From positions 459,001-523,000 of the forward strand of contig JABYQN010000009.1 of the NCBI GenBank assembly GCA_022606135.1: DNA of 64,000 nucleotides, read 5' to 3'. The position numbers and the translations under genes were made by a program. The notes under the pieces are model-generated. The model made no database searches, had not been told where the DNA came from, and saw only the letters and a program-made list of their open reading frames with translations. This document shows positions 47,902-58,995 of this stretch, in pieces (positions within the stretch are counted from its first letter, which is position 1; each line of letters opens with the position of its first letter). Source of the stretch: Fomes fomentarius (taxonomy: Eukaryota; Basidiomycota; Agaricomycetes; Polyporales; Polyporaceae).

Positions 47902-50900
47902 ATGACGACGCTCCTCACGCCCATTTTGGAGCAGCAGAATGATGGACCCGCCGCAGGTGTGGACGAGGACGTCGAGCCCGACGCACAGTGGAAGGAGAGC
48001 CTCCGGGCGCGCATCGAGAAGGAGCTGCAGTCGACGGCAGACAAGGTGCGGCAGGACCGTGATGGCCAGCTGAGAGGCATCCCCGAGGGCTCCGCCCAGT
48101 ACGACGCCGTCATGAAGACATACCACGCCTCCATGGACCGCGTGCGCAGGATCGCGCAGGAGCAGTTCAACCACGAGCTCAAGATCGCGCGCTTCGAGCG
48201 GTCGCTTGCGCTCGGCAAGGAGGTGGAGGGCGACGAATTCGAGGCGTTTAGGAGGCAGCAGCAGGCGATCTGGGAGGCGATCAAGAAGGGAGGGACGGAG
48301 AGACCGCAGGGCCGTCGAGACTCCAATGCCGCCCCAAGTCCTGTTCAAGAGAACGATGGAGGAGAACGAGAGCGGCTCAGTGGTGAGCATGATACTAGGG
48401 ACGGGTTCAGTATCCCATATCGTGAACCCCGTCCGCTTGCCAGAGGGCCACCCGCGTCAGAGTCTCGCACTCGAGATCGCACCCAGAGCGGAGGTTCAGA
48501 CCAGATAGGCATGCCAGGAAGCTATGGCGCATCGCGACCTGCCCGCTCGCGCGGCAACTCGTCAGTCTTTGGGGTGGACTTCGATCCCACCTTCACTGGC
48601 TCCGTCCCTTATGACCAGGGCTCAATCGGTCGACAGGCTGGTTCATCCTTATCGAGGACGCGGCCACAGGACATCTGGCTACCTTTGCCGTCTCCGAAAG
48701 ACAATCCGTCATCAACATCCCGAACGTTTGCTCACGCCGCCGCCAGCCCGTCTCCCATCAGTCCTAGCGTACGCGAGGGGCCTAATGACACAGGACGGAC
48801 GCTCTCTCGTGCAGCCAGTATTCGTTCGACCGACCGGCCTTCCCCTGTAGCAGACTTTGAGGCCGGTTCCTCTCTTCCTCGCGATCGTTTCAATCCAGTC
48901 TACGCAGACGAGCGCATGTCATCACGCAAGGGCAAGGACACAGAGAGATCTGACCACCAGAGGCAGCCCTCGTTCACGCAACAGACAGCCATTCATGACG
49001 CTTACGCCCGCCGCCCTGACTCGCGTGCAACCATGCCAGTCACGCCTGGTCGACCCGTCATGGCCTCGCAGAGCCCCGAGGATCACTACTTCTCGCCGAT
49101 CAGCCCAGTCAACTTCCGCTACCGCCAAGATCCTGACGAGGGCCAAGGCATCCCTATACGTTCCTCCCGCCGCAGCCTCACGTCCGATCAAGGCTCTCCG
49201 GAGAACATGCGCTATGGACCTCCCAGCTCCGCCTCCGCACGACCCATTCCATCCTCCAAGCGTTCCTTCACAGGCGACCCCGACGCCTTGGCTCCTCAAC
49301 CCGCTTCAAACCGTCCCTACTATGGCCCCCAGTCCCCACCTATCGGCCCCACTGCATCCTCAAGTCGCCCCATTCCACGCCCGCACACGAACGACGACGA
49401 TCCCCGCCGCCACTCTCCCTCCGGCGCATGGCACGGCTCGCAGAGTCCTCCAAACGCGCTCCCGTTCTCCGGATACGACGTCCCGCTTCCCTTCAGCTCG
49501 AGTCCTCATCGCTACATCAGCAGTCCAGCAGGCGGGCGCCGTAACTCAAACGGATCGCACTCCGTTCGCTCGTATTCTTCGAGGCAGGAGTTCTGGGGTC
49601 CCGCGGACATCTCACAGCGCCCGCTGCCGACGTTCGAGGAGCAGTCGGTCGCGCCCGATAGCGATTCGGAGGATGATGATTATGGCGTGGAGCTCGACTA
49701 CCTCTTCCCGGAATTCCCGTGGAAGCTCGGCGACGAGCCAAGGAGGGCGGATGTGCTGCTACGCAAGGCTGAGGAAGCCAAGCGTCTCGAAGAGGAAGCC
49801 AGGCGGAAGCAGGAAGAGGCTGCGCGGAGGGAGGAGGAGGCGCGGCAGAAGGCGGAGGAGGCGAGGAGGAAGGAGGAAGAGGTCCGGCTGAAGGCGCTCG
49901 AGATCCAGCAGAAGCAAGAGGAGCTGGCGCGGCGCGAGGCCGAGCTCAACATGAGAGAGGCGGAGGCGAAGCTGCAGGAGGAGCGGCGGAAGCGCGAGGA
50001 GGCGGAGGCGAGATTGCAGGAGGAGATCCGCAGACGGCAGGAGGCTGAAGAGGAGGCGCGGAGGAGGGATCGGGAGGAGGCCGAGCGACGCGCGCGGGAG
50101 CAGAAGGAACGGGAGGAACGCGAGAAGAGGGAGCGCGAGGAACGAGAGAGGCGCGAACGGGAGGAGCGGGAACGGCGCGAGAGGGATGAGAGGGAGCGCA
50201 AGGAGCGAGAGCGACGGGAGAAGGAGGAGAGGGAGCGGGCTGAGAAGGAGCGCCAGGCCCGGGAGGAGAGGGAGAAGCGCCAGAGGGAGAAGGAGGAGAA
50301 GGAACGGCTACGGGAGGAGAAGGAGCGACGGCAGCGCGAGGAAAGGGAGAAGGCGGAGTGGCAGAGGCGACAACGGGACGAGGAGGCCAGGTTGGCGCAG
50401 GAGAAGCGAGAATGGGAGGAGACTCGCAGGAGAGAAGCCGAGGCCGCTGCCGCTGCTCAAGCTCAAGCTCAACTCGAGGCCGAACGATTGCGCGCGGTGG
50501 CGGCTGCACATGCAGAAGCTGAGGCCCAGAGACAACGGGAGGAACGCCGTGCGGCTGAACGACGGCGCGAAGCGGCTGAGGCGCAGAAGCGACGCGAGGA
50601 AGAGGAAACACGACGGAAACAAGAGGAGGAAGCACAGCGGAAACAAGAGGAGGAGGTCCGGAGGAAGCAACAAGAGGAGGAGGAGGAGGAACAGAGGCAG
50701 CGAGAGGAGGAACAACGGCAGCAAGAGGAGGAAGAGCTGAAGCAGCGAGAGGAAGAGGCACAGCGACAGCGAGAGGCGGATGCACGGAGACGACGGGAGG
50801 CTGAGACCCAAAGACAGCGGGAGGCAGAGCGCAGACGACAGCAGGAGGCGGAAGCTCAGCGACGTCAAGCGGCAGCCGAAGTCGAAGCTCGACGACGTCG

Positions 50901-52356
50901 AGAGGCCGACGCTAGGAAACGGGCTGCGGAAGAGGCGCAAGCTCGCGCAGCAGCGGCCGACGCCGAACGAATACGCCAGGAGCAAGCACAGACCCCTCCT
51001 ACTGAGCTCGACGAGTTTAATGATCCTCATTTCGTCCTGCAGCAGCAAGCGGAGCTCGAGCGTATCCAAGCTGAGCGTGAGCAACGCGAACGCGAGGCTA
51101 AATTGCGCGCTGAGGCAGCCAAGAAGAAAGAGCAGGAGGAGACCGCTCGAAGGGAAGCGCAGTTCCTCAAGGACCAAGAGGAAATGTACAAGCGCCTCCA
51201 GTTGGAGGAACAGGGGCGGTTGAGAGAGCAGGAGGCGAGGAGACGTGCCGAGGAGGAAATGAAACGGAAGGCAGAGCAGAACAAACAGCGGGAGGAGGCT
51301 ATCCTTGCTGACGTCTTGCGCCGCTCCGAAGAAGAGCACCGCCAGCAGGAGCAGCGACGTCGCCAGGAGAATGACCGCAAGAGACAGAACAGCGTCGGCA
51401 ATACATCCGATCCCAACCGCCCCGGCGTATACTACACCTCTACGTCCACTTCCTCATCTGCGCCTCGTCCTATACCCAATCCAGGAGCCTCCTTCCACCA
51501 CAATGCTACTGCTGGAGATCGCAGCAGTAGCGCGTCGTCCTCTAGTTTTAGCTCCTCGGCCAACTTCTTCTCCGCGTCTTCCGGTCGATCGACTTCGACA
51601 GGATATACCAGCTCTGCAAGCCGCACTACTACGGCCAGCGCCACTCCGACTGCGGTACCCAGTACTCCGAGTGGAACGCCAGCATCGAAAACCGGCTGGA
51701 AATCCTCCCCTTCTCCCGCTATGGCATCCCCTACCACAGCTTCGTCTACTCGATCCGCTAGTAGCGCATACCAGACCGCATACGGATCCCACACCTCGCC
51801 CTATGCACAGTCTTCTCCCGGCACCACTCGACCCACCGCTTCCTTCACGGCCACATCTCCTCTAGATGAGCAAGAATGGGCCCGCCGCCAAGAAGAGCAC
51901 GCGCGGAAGCAGTTCGAGCAATTCCAACGCGAGCAAGAGGCCCAACAGCGGCGCGCAGAACAGAAGGCAACTCGCCAGCTCAGCAGGGAAGATGTCATCA
52001 GGCTGTTCGACGAACACGCGAAGCGGTGGGAGAGGCTCACCTCCATGGATCACCTCAGCTGGCACTCGTTCCCCTGGCCAATGCTCAAGCAGCCGAGCGA
52101 TCCGGAGCAGCTCACGTACATCGAGGTCCAGGCGTATGTACTGTCGCCGCATCATCCTGGCGATAAGGCCCCGAAGGAGCGTATCAAGGACTACCTACGC
52201 AAGTGGCATCCTGATCGCTTTGAGACCAAGGTGCTCCCGAAGGTCCGTGAGGACGACCGCGAGAAGGTGAAGGAGGGGGCCGGGGCCGTGGCGCGACACT
52301 TGAACAAGCTACTCAGCAGCTTGTCAAGCAGCGCAGAGAACGGTCTGTTTGGTTGA
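47902..52356 (+). CDS. 1484-residue charged-helix protein with NFKBIL1-like C-terminus
   Basis: Single open frame, unusual here because most neighbours have many introns. Regions: a helical start (residues 1-135, KESLRARIEKELQSTADKVR); a Ser/Pro/Arg-rich disordered part to about residue 600; a very long Arg/Glu/Lys/Gln-rich segment at 49750-51380 (about 540 residues) that should form a coiled coil or single alpha helix; a Ser/Thr-rich linker; and a compact C-terminus with SREDVIRLFDEHAKRWE, SWHSFPWPML, and YLRKWHPDRFETKVLPKV followed by EGAGAVARHLNKLL. The WHPDR block in this setting is like fungal proteins annotated as NF-kappa-B inhibitor-like 1. It resembles, but is not, the HPD loop of a J domain. 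Function is unknown; a scaffolding role is only a guess from the architecture. Confidence 0.8.
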   Translation: MTTLLTPILEQQNDGPAAGVDEDVEPDAQWKESLRARIEKELQSTADKVRQDRDGQLRGIPEGSAQYDAVMKTYHASMDRVRRIAQEQFNHELKIARFERSLALGKEVEGDEFEAFRRQQQAIWEAIKKGGTERPQGRRDSNAAPSPVQENDGGERERLSGEHDTRDGFSIPYREPRPLARGPPASESRTRDRTQSGGSDQIGMPGSYGASRPARSRGNSSVFGVDFDPTFTGSVPYDQGSIGRQAGSSLSRTRPQDIWLPLPSPKDNPSSTSRTFAHAAASPSPISPSVREGPNDTGRTLSRAASIRSTDRPSPVADFEAGSSLPRDRFNPVYADERMSSRKGKDTERSDHQRQPSFTQQTAIHDAYARRPDSRATMPVTPGRPVMASQSPEDHYFSPISPVNFRYRQDPDEGQGIPIRSSRRSLTSDQGSPENMRYGPPSSASARPIPSSKRSFTGDPDALAPQPASNRPYYGPQSPPIGPTASSSRPIPRPHTNDDDPRRHSPSGAWHGSQSPPNALPFSGYDVPLPFSSSPHRYISSPAGGRRNSNGSHSVRSYSSRQEFWGPADISQRPLPTFEEQSVAPDSDSEDDDYGVELDYLFPEFPWKLGDEPRRADVLLRKAEEAKRLEEEARRKQEEAARREEEARQKAEEARRKEEEVRLKALEIQQKQEELARREAELNMREAEAKLQEERRKREEAEARLQEEIRRRQEAEEEARRRDREEAERRAREQKEREEREKREREERERREREERERRERDERERKERERREKEERERAEKERQAREEREKRQREKEEKERLREEKERRQREEREKAEWQRRQRDEEARLAQEKREWEETRRREAEAAAAAQAQAQLEAERLRAVAAAHAEAEAQRQREERRAAERRREAAEAQKRREEEETRRKQEEEAQRKQEEEVRRKQQEEEEEEQRQREEEQRQQEEEELKQREEEAQRQREADARRRREAETQRQREAERRRQQEAEAQRRQAAAEVEARRRREADARKRAAEEAQARAAAADAERIRQEQAQTPPTELDEFNDPHFVLQQQAELERIQAEREQREREAKLRAEAAKKKEQEETARREAQFLKDQEEMYKRLQLEEQGRLREQEARRRAEEEMKRKAEQNKQREEAILADVLRRSEEEHRQQEQRRRQENDRKRQNSVGNTSDPNRPGVYYTSTSTSSSAPRPIPNPGASFHHNATAGDRSSSASSSSFSSSANFFSASSGRSTSTGYTSSASRTTTASATPTAVPSTPSGTPASKTGWKSSPSPAMASPTTASSTRSASSAYQTAYGSHTSPYAQSSPGTTRPTASFTATSPLDEQEWARRQEEHARKQFEQFQREQEAQQRRAEQKATRQLSREDVIRLFDEHAKRWERLTSMDHLSWHSFPWPMLKQPSDPEQLTYIEVQAYVLSPHHPGDKAPKERIKDYLRKWHPDRFETKVLPKVREDDREKVKEGAGAVARHLNKLLSSLSSSAENGLFG

Positions 52357-53606
52357 TTGTACGAGTAAGTGTCGCCATTGCACTCCAGTCACGATGAAGG
52401 CGCTCACCGAGCGCGCTCTTGCAGTTGGTTTCAGCAGCAGCAGCAGCACCAAATTGAACTGTAGTCGGATACCCCCCACTCACACACTGTAGGATTATCG
52501 CTCATCATTCATGGCTTCAATATATCATACTCGTCAGTCTGTAACAACGGCATCGGTCTCGTGGACGCGCAGCAGATGGGACTGGGCATATAACACTTAT
52601 CTCATGTATGACCTAGATGAAGTATCACAATGTATGCACTCATTCGCAATGTTTCAATCAAATTCCTGGATAGAGGTTTTGCGCGAAACGATCCGGCGAT
52701 GCGAAGGAATCGAATCTACAATAAGTACAAGCTATCGAGTCCTTCTGCTGGGTTCCCGACTCGCGGCGCACTGGTCTAGACTTCCGTCCGTTCTTTAGCT
52801 TGGGGTAATTCAAATGGGGATTGAAATTGAACGTGGTGAGTGGTTCAACAGTCTGCTGCCAGCACCAAACAGCGAGTCGGTGTTCTCACCTTCCGAGTCA
52901 TTTAGCGGTAGAGGTGCTGCTCTTCCTGCGAAAGTAAATTCGTGTTCTGGCTCCCATGCCCATCTCCGTGTTGAACGCGCAGCATTTACGATGTTTGCAG
53001 TGGGCGAACGAAGGTCAAGAATCAGGGTACCTTCTCCCGCAATTGCCACCGCCGTGGTGGAGCGCCATTTCCTTTCCTAGCTGCTTCACTCACAAAACGC
53101 TCTGAACCTCTTGAATAACCACGCATCAAAGCCGGGGCAAGAATTCGGTGGATGATTTGACACGACTCTCAAAGACCCGCACACCGGTACTAGTAGCATC
53201 GGGGCCCGATGCAGCCTTGTGACGGATACATACCAGTATGTCGGTGATACCGAAGAGGAAGAGCACTCATACGAAGCTAGCAAGGATTGTGAAAAACCGC
53301 GAAGTGGGGTATTGAACCCTCCGGAAAATAGAGAGGTCGCAAGACTGGAGCCAATAGCTCAGGTGGAGTCTGCCGGTGTAGGTTCTGGTGTTACGGTAGC
53401 AGAGAAACATCGAATATATTGCGAAAGACGAGCGGAAGCCCATGCGTGGAGATAAAATACACTGCAAGTATTTGGTGGTGGAGACCAATGAAGAAATGAC
53501 CTAAATATACAACAACGGACGAAAGCGCACCGAAGGACGGTGCGTGAACCGGCTCGACGATGATACACGGGAATATATCCCACACGAGTGATCCCCCATT
53601 CACAGG
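52357..53606. other. Intergenic, no gene seen
   Basis: 3' region of the preceding gene, with a CAG trinucleotide run at about 52434-52448. The rest is non-coding as far as I can tell. Confidence 0.4.
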
Positions 53607-55558
53607 CTACCGCCTCATACCAGCAAGATGTCGGGCAAAGCAGCCCATACAGAGGCATCCATTCCGGCAAATGTACCGCGGATCGTGATTGCGTACCAGC
53701 AAGACAAGGCTCTGGACGAAATGACAAAGGAGCGGGGTCATTGCCCGGGTCAATAGGCGTTTACATAGCATTGCGGCGATTATCCGCAGCTCCACACTCA
53801 CGCGGACAGCGTTGTTGTACTCTTTCCTCGCTTGTGTCCGGATTTTCTTCATCTTCGCGCGGGTTCTCCTGCTCGAGTTCAGAAGCACGCGCCGCCACGG
53901 CGATGAGAGACGGAAGTGAATAGACGCATGGCCAGACACGCCAAACTGTGCAAGACGGACGCACTTCTTGGCTGACCGGGTATCACCCGAGTCCGGTATC
54001 TCACCTGCCTCATGCTCGAACTCCTTCGAGGTCTCGAAGCTCATCCACGCTCCGTAGAACTCGCCAACGCTTTCCCCGGACGCATAGAGGTACGAAGACC
54101 GCCGCGACCACGGGGTGCGTAAGGTCCCGAAGGACGGTAGCTTTGCACCTTCGAGGCCGGGCTCGTCCTGTGCAATGCGCGCAAAGACGGGCCGGAATGT
54201 CGCGTAAAGACTCTGCCCAGAACGACGGCAATGAGCTTCGCGCCCTGGGAAGCGTGTGGCTGGCATTGCTCTAGTCTGAGAAAACATGGACTCACTCTTG
54301 GCTCGTCGTCGAAGAAGGTGAGGAGGCCAGGGTGCACGCAGAAGTGCAGCATGGCAATGTCCGCCGCAGTAATCCCGCCCGACTCGCTGGGCACAGACCC
54401 GCTGCCTGGCCATCGTTCCGAACCTGCCCTTGCTCCAGATGGGTACGAGTCTTCAAACGACCCTGGATGCGCCCACCGATAGCCGGACGTGAATTCAGGT
54501 CCATATCGATGTGCTGACGTTGACCGCCTTGAAGCGAAGGGTGTCGGGTCGACGCGTATGTACCCAGGCATAGAGGCAGTGATATCCGCTTCGTCTTCTG
54601 GATCCGGATGATGCCGATCTACACGAGCGTGCTCGCGCACCGGCTTCTCGCTATCGTACACGGCGCGGCGCTGTACGAGTGTGTACACACAAACGGAAGA
54701 AAAGACTGGCTCAGCGCTGGACACGCGACAACTTTGCATGATGTGATGTTTCTCACCTGGGAGTCGCCTAACGTCTGCATCGCGCATAGCGTCGGATCGT
54801 GAGATAATACCGAGAAACACGGAGAGAAAAAGAAGAAAGGAAAGCCTGGAAAGTATAGAAATCGACATGATGCGTGAGACGCGGCCCGTGGGTGTGTGCA
54901 CTTCTATTGAGTCGTCACCACAGCATTCGCTTGTAGCAGGACGACGAACAGTCAGGCAAACGCCGCCATTCCCCATTCTATATGCTCTACGGCATGGTGT
55001 TCTGGCTGCGACCTGATGAAACATACTAGCACCCAATATGTCCGCAAAATGAATGCCAACGGTGGGCTTGAGGTAGATTATAGCCCAATCTATGGACTCG
55101 CAAGCCCTGTCCACATGTTTTTAAACCAATAGATTCTCAGAGCCAGTGCTCTGTCCAGGCTTGGAAGTCACGAAGACTGTACTTCTGCTCAGGTGAGACT
55201 CGACGCTGAAATCTCGGCCTTCTGTTCATGTAGAACCACGGGCGGTTGCATGTCACAGCTTGGTACGTACCCTCGTACGCTTGCTGTACCGCTGCGAATC
55301 GTCGAGTGGCACCCTCGGCGTCGTCGATATTCTTGTCCGGATGATGCACCAGAGCCAGTCTACGGTATGCTGCCTATTTGCAAGTTGTGGATTGTGGTTA
55401 TGAGCGGTAGAGCAGGAAATCACCAAAGGGAGAAGAAAACGCACCTTTATCGCCGCGCCACTCGCATCCTCGCCTATGCCTAACACGACATACCAGTCGT
55501 CGGACTCGAACTGAGTATAATCTTCCCCTACATTAGTTGTCGACTGAGCTGCACCCAT
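53607..55558 (-). pseudogene. JJJ1-like J-domain gene, copy A, disrupted
   Basis: The 5' part is a well-kept J domain: exon 55558-55445 starts MGAAQS and ends GAAIK, exon 55373-55271 reads [15 protein letters not shown] and FAAVQQAYE with the HPD motif intact. A third exon (55198-55137) gives a short unrelated tail and a stop, so 92 residues could be made. Downstream, 54413-53607 keeps recognisable JJJ1 body pieces: FARIAQDEPG, KLPSFG, FYGAWMSFETSKEFE, QARKEYNNAVR and VRNHDPRY. They lie in different frames, and the C-terminal zinc fingers of JJJ1 are absent. Intact JJJ1 is an Hsp70 co-chaperone for late 60S ribosome maturation. This copy is at best a J-domain-only fragment. Confidence 0.7.
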
Positions 55559-56396
55559 TTCCTCCTGACATGTGGACGAAGGTGAGGGTGAAGTAGAAGG
55601 CAAGTGCACGGACTCGGAGGCAGATTGATCATTGGAATGGTTCGATCACATGGTGATCAGCGCCTACTAACCGCAACTTCCGTAAACGGCGAATAAGTAT
55701 GGCGCAATCACTTCCTTGTAGTCCGCTAGTGTCTTCTGTTCCGTCTATGCCCAGGAGGCCTAATAGGTGTCTTCCTCAAGTTAGTCTCCAATCGAAGTAG
55801 AAGATTATGTAGCATGGTCGTAGAATCTGCTGGAGGTCTTCAAAAATGCCCAACATGATATCCTCCTCAAGGCTCCTTCCTTACCTCCGCATTAATGCAC
55901 TTACGATACGATGCACCCGACACAGGCTCGAACTAGCTCCAGGCAGTCAGCATCAAGTGCGAGCTGGGCGATATACTAGTCGATGTTAAGGTTGGCGGGG
56001 ACAAATAGGTTAACCCTCATGACCTCTTTCGGTTGCGATTAGGGGTGCACGTAGCTGTTGCGCAGTCTATGTAGGCAATAAAGATACAGCATATACAGAA
56101 GTTGCTACAGCACTTTCCGCACGCCCCGAGCTTTGTCCGTGCGCGCGCCCCAGGTCCCTGGCCCCGGTGTGGCGTCAACGATGTTTGATATGAATCCCTA
56201 ATCAGAGGACACGGTATGGAGGGAGAGAGATAGGGATATCAGCCAGAGGGAGGGGGATTGGGACTCGGGACTGTGAACGTGAACGCTGAGGGAGTTGAAT
56301 GAACTGAAATGTGAGGAACGAGGATTGCGGGTAGGAGACACGACAGCAAGACGATGATGTTGAACAAGGAGAGAACTTGGACTGACGAGTAGCACC
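54651..56396. repeat. Tandem segmental duplication, unit A
   Basis: Shares its sequence in the same order with 56845-58995. Anchors: ATCGTACACGGC at the left edge, a 130-bp near-identical block around 54710-54840 (matching 56895-57020), the J-domain exons, ACTTACGATACGATGC near 55905 (matching 58325) and the GTTGCGCAGTCTATGT to GGACTGTGAACG block at 56060-56290 (matching 58590-58820). Confidence 0.85.
55600..56396. other. Non-coding right part of unit A
   Basis: Upstream of the copy A J-domain start. No gene; matches 57740-58995 piecewise with insertions and deletions. Confidence 0.5.
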
Positions 56397-56554
56397 GGGA
56401 ACTAACATTAGTGTCCGGAGCTATGCTCTCTCAGGCGATTCCCCCCAAAAAAACAGGTCTGCGGAGGGATAGCGTTGCAGGCGGCAATGCTAGCAGCAGA
56501 CCCACTAGTCCCAGGGGTGGAGGGAACGTCGGAGAATCTATAGGAAAGATGTAA

Positions 56555-56854
56555 TCACTGCGTACCAGGTTCGAACTCCTGTACCACACACCTGTCCCTC
56601 ATAGCGGTTTGGATCCTCAGGAAGTTGAGGACGTCAGTGAGGGTGTTGTTGAGACTGTTGGCAGACTCAGTGATGGTGTTGTTGAGCCCTTCGACAGACT
56701 CGTGAAACGCCTTCCGTAACTCCTTGACAGCGACATCGACAGCGACATCGACCTCCTTGACAGCGTCACGAAGTTCATTGGTACTCTTCGATAACTCCTT
56801 GACAGCAGCACGAGGTTCGTTGCTCCTCGAAGCGCCTGGAGTAGTATCGTACAC
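56555..56854 (-). other. Coiled-coil open frame at the duplication junction
   Basis: About 100 codons open from a GTG, without an ATG: ASRSNEPRAAVKELSKST, then heptad-like KEVDVAVDVAVKELRKAFHE, SVEGLNNTITESANSLNN and TLTDVLNFLRIQ. The composition is convincingly protein-like (amphipathic, Val/Leu/Asn at heptad positions, a repeated D-I/V-A-V unit). It covers the unique segment between units A and B and reaches into the first bases of unit B. I could not find a start or a believable partner exon: a splice to the hydrophobic frame downstream would need a 28-nt intron. It may be an exon of a decayed gene. Confidence 0.35.
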
Positions 56855-58995
56855 GGCACGGCGCTGTAGAGCGTGTACACACGGGGGAAAAGACTAGCTC
56901 AGCGCTGGACACGCGACAACTTTGCATGATGTGATGTTTCTCACCTGGGAGTCGCCTAACGTCTGCATCGCGCATAGCGTCGGATCGTGAGATAATACCG
57001 AGAAACACGGAGAGAAAAAGAAGAAAGGAAAAACTGGAAAGTACAGAAATCGACACGATGCGCGAGACCACGGGCCGTGGGTGTGTGCACTTCTATTGAG
57101 TCATCACCACAGCGTTCGCTTGTAGTGGCAGGACGACGAACAATCAGGCAAACTCTGCCGTTGCCCATGCTATATGCTCTACGGCATGACTCGGATGTTC
57201 TCATTAAACATACCAGCACTCCAACGTGCCGCAAAATGAATGCCAGCGGTGGGCTTGAGGTGATATCATAGCCCAATCTATGGGCTCGGAAGCGGTCCCT
57301 GTCCCAGTTTTGTGATACCAATAGAATCTCAGAGCCAGCGCTCGGATGCAAAGCTTGGGAGCCACAAAAGCCGTATCTCTCAAAACTTGGTACGTACCTC
57401 GTAAGCTCGCTGTAACGCTGCGAATCGCCGAGTGGCACCCTCGGCGTCGTCGACATTCTTGTCCGGGTGATGCACCAGAGCCAGCGTATGGTAGGCTGCC
57501 TATATGCAGCGTTTGGATTGCGGGCATGAGTGGTAGAGCGCGTTCAGCAGACGATTTGAACGGAGAAGCGCACCTTTATCTCCGCGTCACTCGCATCCTC
57601 GCCTATTCCTAGCACGACATACCGATTGTCGGACTCGAACTGGGTGTAGTCCTCTCCGCCGTTAAGTACTGAGTAGTAGTCGGTAAAACGTGCACAGAGG
57701 CAGATTGCAAGGCACTTATGTACGTCCACTCCCTATGGGCGTCTCCATATAAGTAGGTGAGTAGTCTATGAGGATTGGCGCCTAAACGCAGGATGCAATC
57801 ATTTCCTCGACAGTGTACTCCGTTACTGGTCTTTTCTCTTCATTCCTTCCAGGAGTTGCGGGAAACCTGCGCAAGTTAGTCTGAAGACAGAGTAGAAGTG
57901 AGTAGAAGAAAGCAACGTTACTACGACTAGTACCGTTGTGCTGCCGAAGGACCGGAATCTTGATCTGCTCAACTTGATCATGAACTTGATCATGATCATC
58001 CCGACACAAGCCCCCTCGAGAATCATCCTTTCTGTCACCCACGCCATCAATGCATCATCGCCGGACCTCAGATTTAGTTTTAGGACTTCGAGATTTGAAG
58101 GCCGAAGGCACACCCTGGGCCCGCGTGTGTCCAAGTACCAACTGGCACTCTACCTCACGATCGCAGCTACTGGTAAGTATACGTACAAGTTTGTACGAGA
58201 TGCCGCTCTGCGATCGCGCGGTATGAACCTGAAATGTCCCGTACACCAGCAAACCCCATGGGGATCGACAAAACGGCACGTACAAAGCAAGCACGATCTG
58301 TCATACAACCTCCGCGCGTTGATGAACTTACGCTACGACGCGCCCGACACCGGCTCAAGTTAGCTTTAGTCAATCGGCAGCAAGCGCGAGCTGCGCGATA
58401 CAGTCGATGGGTAAGTAAGATTAGCGGAGGTCGACAGATGAGTTTACCTGACAACCTCGATCGCGACGCCGACGCCGACGCCGACACTGGAAAGCACAAA
58501 CTTCCAACTTGTCGACATACCACGATGCGCTCCACAAGTGCAAAAACAACGCGGTGGTTGTATTCAAGTTTCAATTCCAATTCGAGGTGCGCGTGGCTGT
58601 TGCGCAGTCTATGTACGTGATTAGATACAGCATATACAAAAGTTGCTACAGTACTTTCCAAACGCCCTGAGCTTTGTACGCGCGCGCACGCCCCCCGGGC
58701 CCCGGCGCGCGTCTGCAGTATTCGATACGAATCCCGGTCAGAGGACGCGGTATGGTATGAGGGGAGAGACAGGGATACCAGGGAGAGGAGGATTGGGGCT
58801 CGGGACTGTGAACGCGAACGCTGGATGACCAATGGGAGCCAGTAAACAAGCGACCAAGCACTGTCCAGGACGCAAGCGGTGACAATGACTGAGGGAATTG
58901 GGTTGTGAGGAATGAGAGATGCGGGTAGGGACACGACAGCAAACGGGAAAGAGACGAGGATCTTGAGACAACGTGGGCTGGCGAGTAGCACGAGC
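56845..58995. repeat. Tandem segmental duplication, unit B
   Basis: Second unit of the direct repeat. It is longer than unit A through extra sequence in its right half, for example at about 58826-58890. Divergence is uneven: nearly identical at 56895-57020, much looser at 57700-58300. Confidence 0.85.
57398..57700 (-). pseudogene. JJJ1-like J-domain, copy B, no start codon
   Basis: The two J-domain exons are preserved with splice sites: exon 1 reads EDYTQFESDNRYVVLGIGE and ends DAEIK at 57574; exon 2 (57499-57398) reads [18 protein letters not shown] and FAALQRAYE with HPD intact. The MGAAQS start seen in copy A is missing and I found no replacement ATG in frame. The sequence beyond GTACGTACC no longer encodes the rest of a J domain. 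Confidence 0.7.

Noticed and set aside
50308..51339. 343-codon minus-strand frame rich in Leu/Ser/Phe
   Set aside because: It is the antisense of the Glu/Arg/Lys-rich helix; the apparent hydrophobicity is an artefact of complement codons.
56431..56566. Splice of the coiled-coil frame to a hydrophobic C-terminus
   Set aside because: The intron would be only 28 nt, below what is credible.
58234..58363. Short frame with a Cys/His pattern (CPVHQQTPWG)
   Set aside because: Spacing does not fit a known zinc finger and the stretch lies in the degenerate part of duplication unit B.
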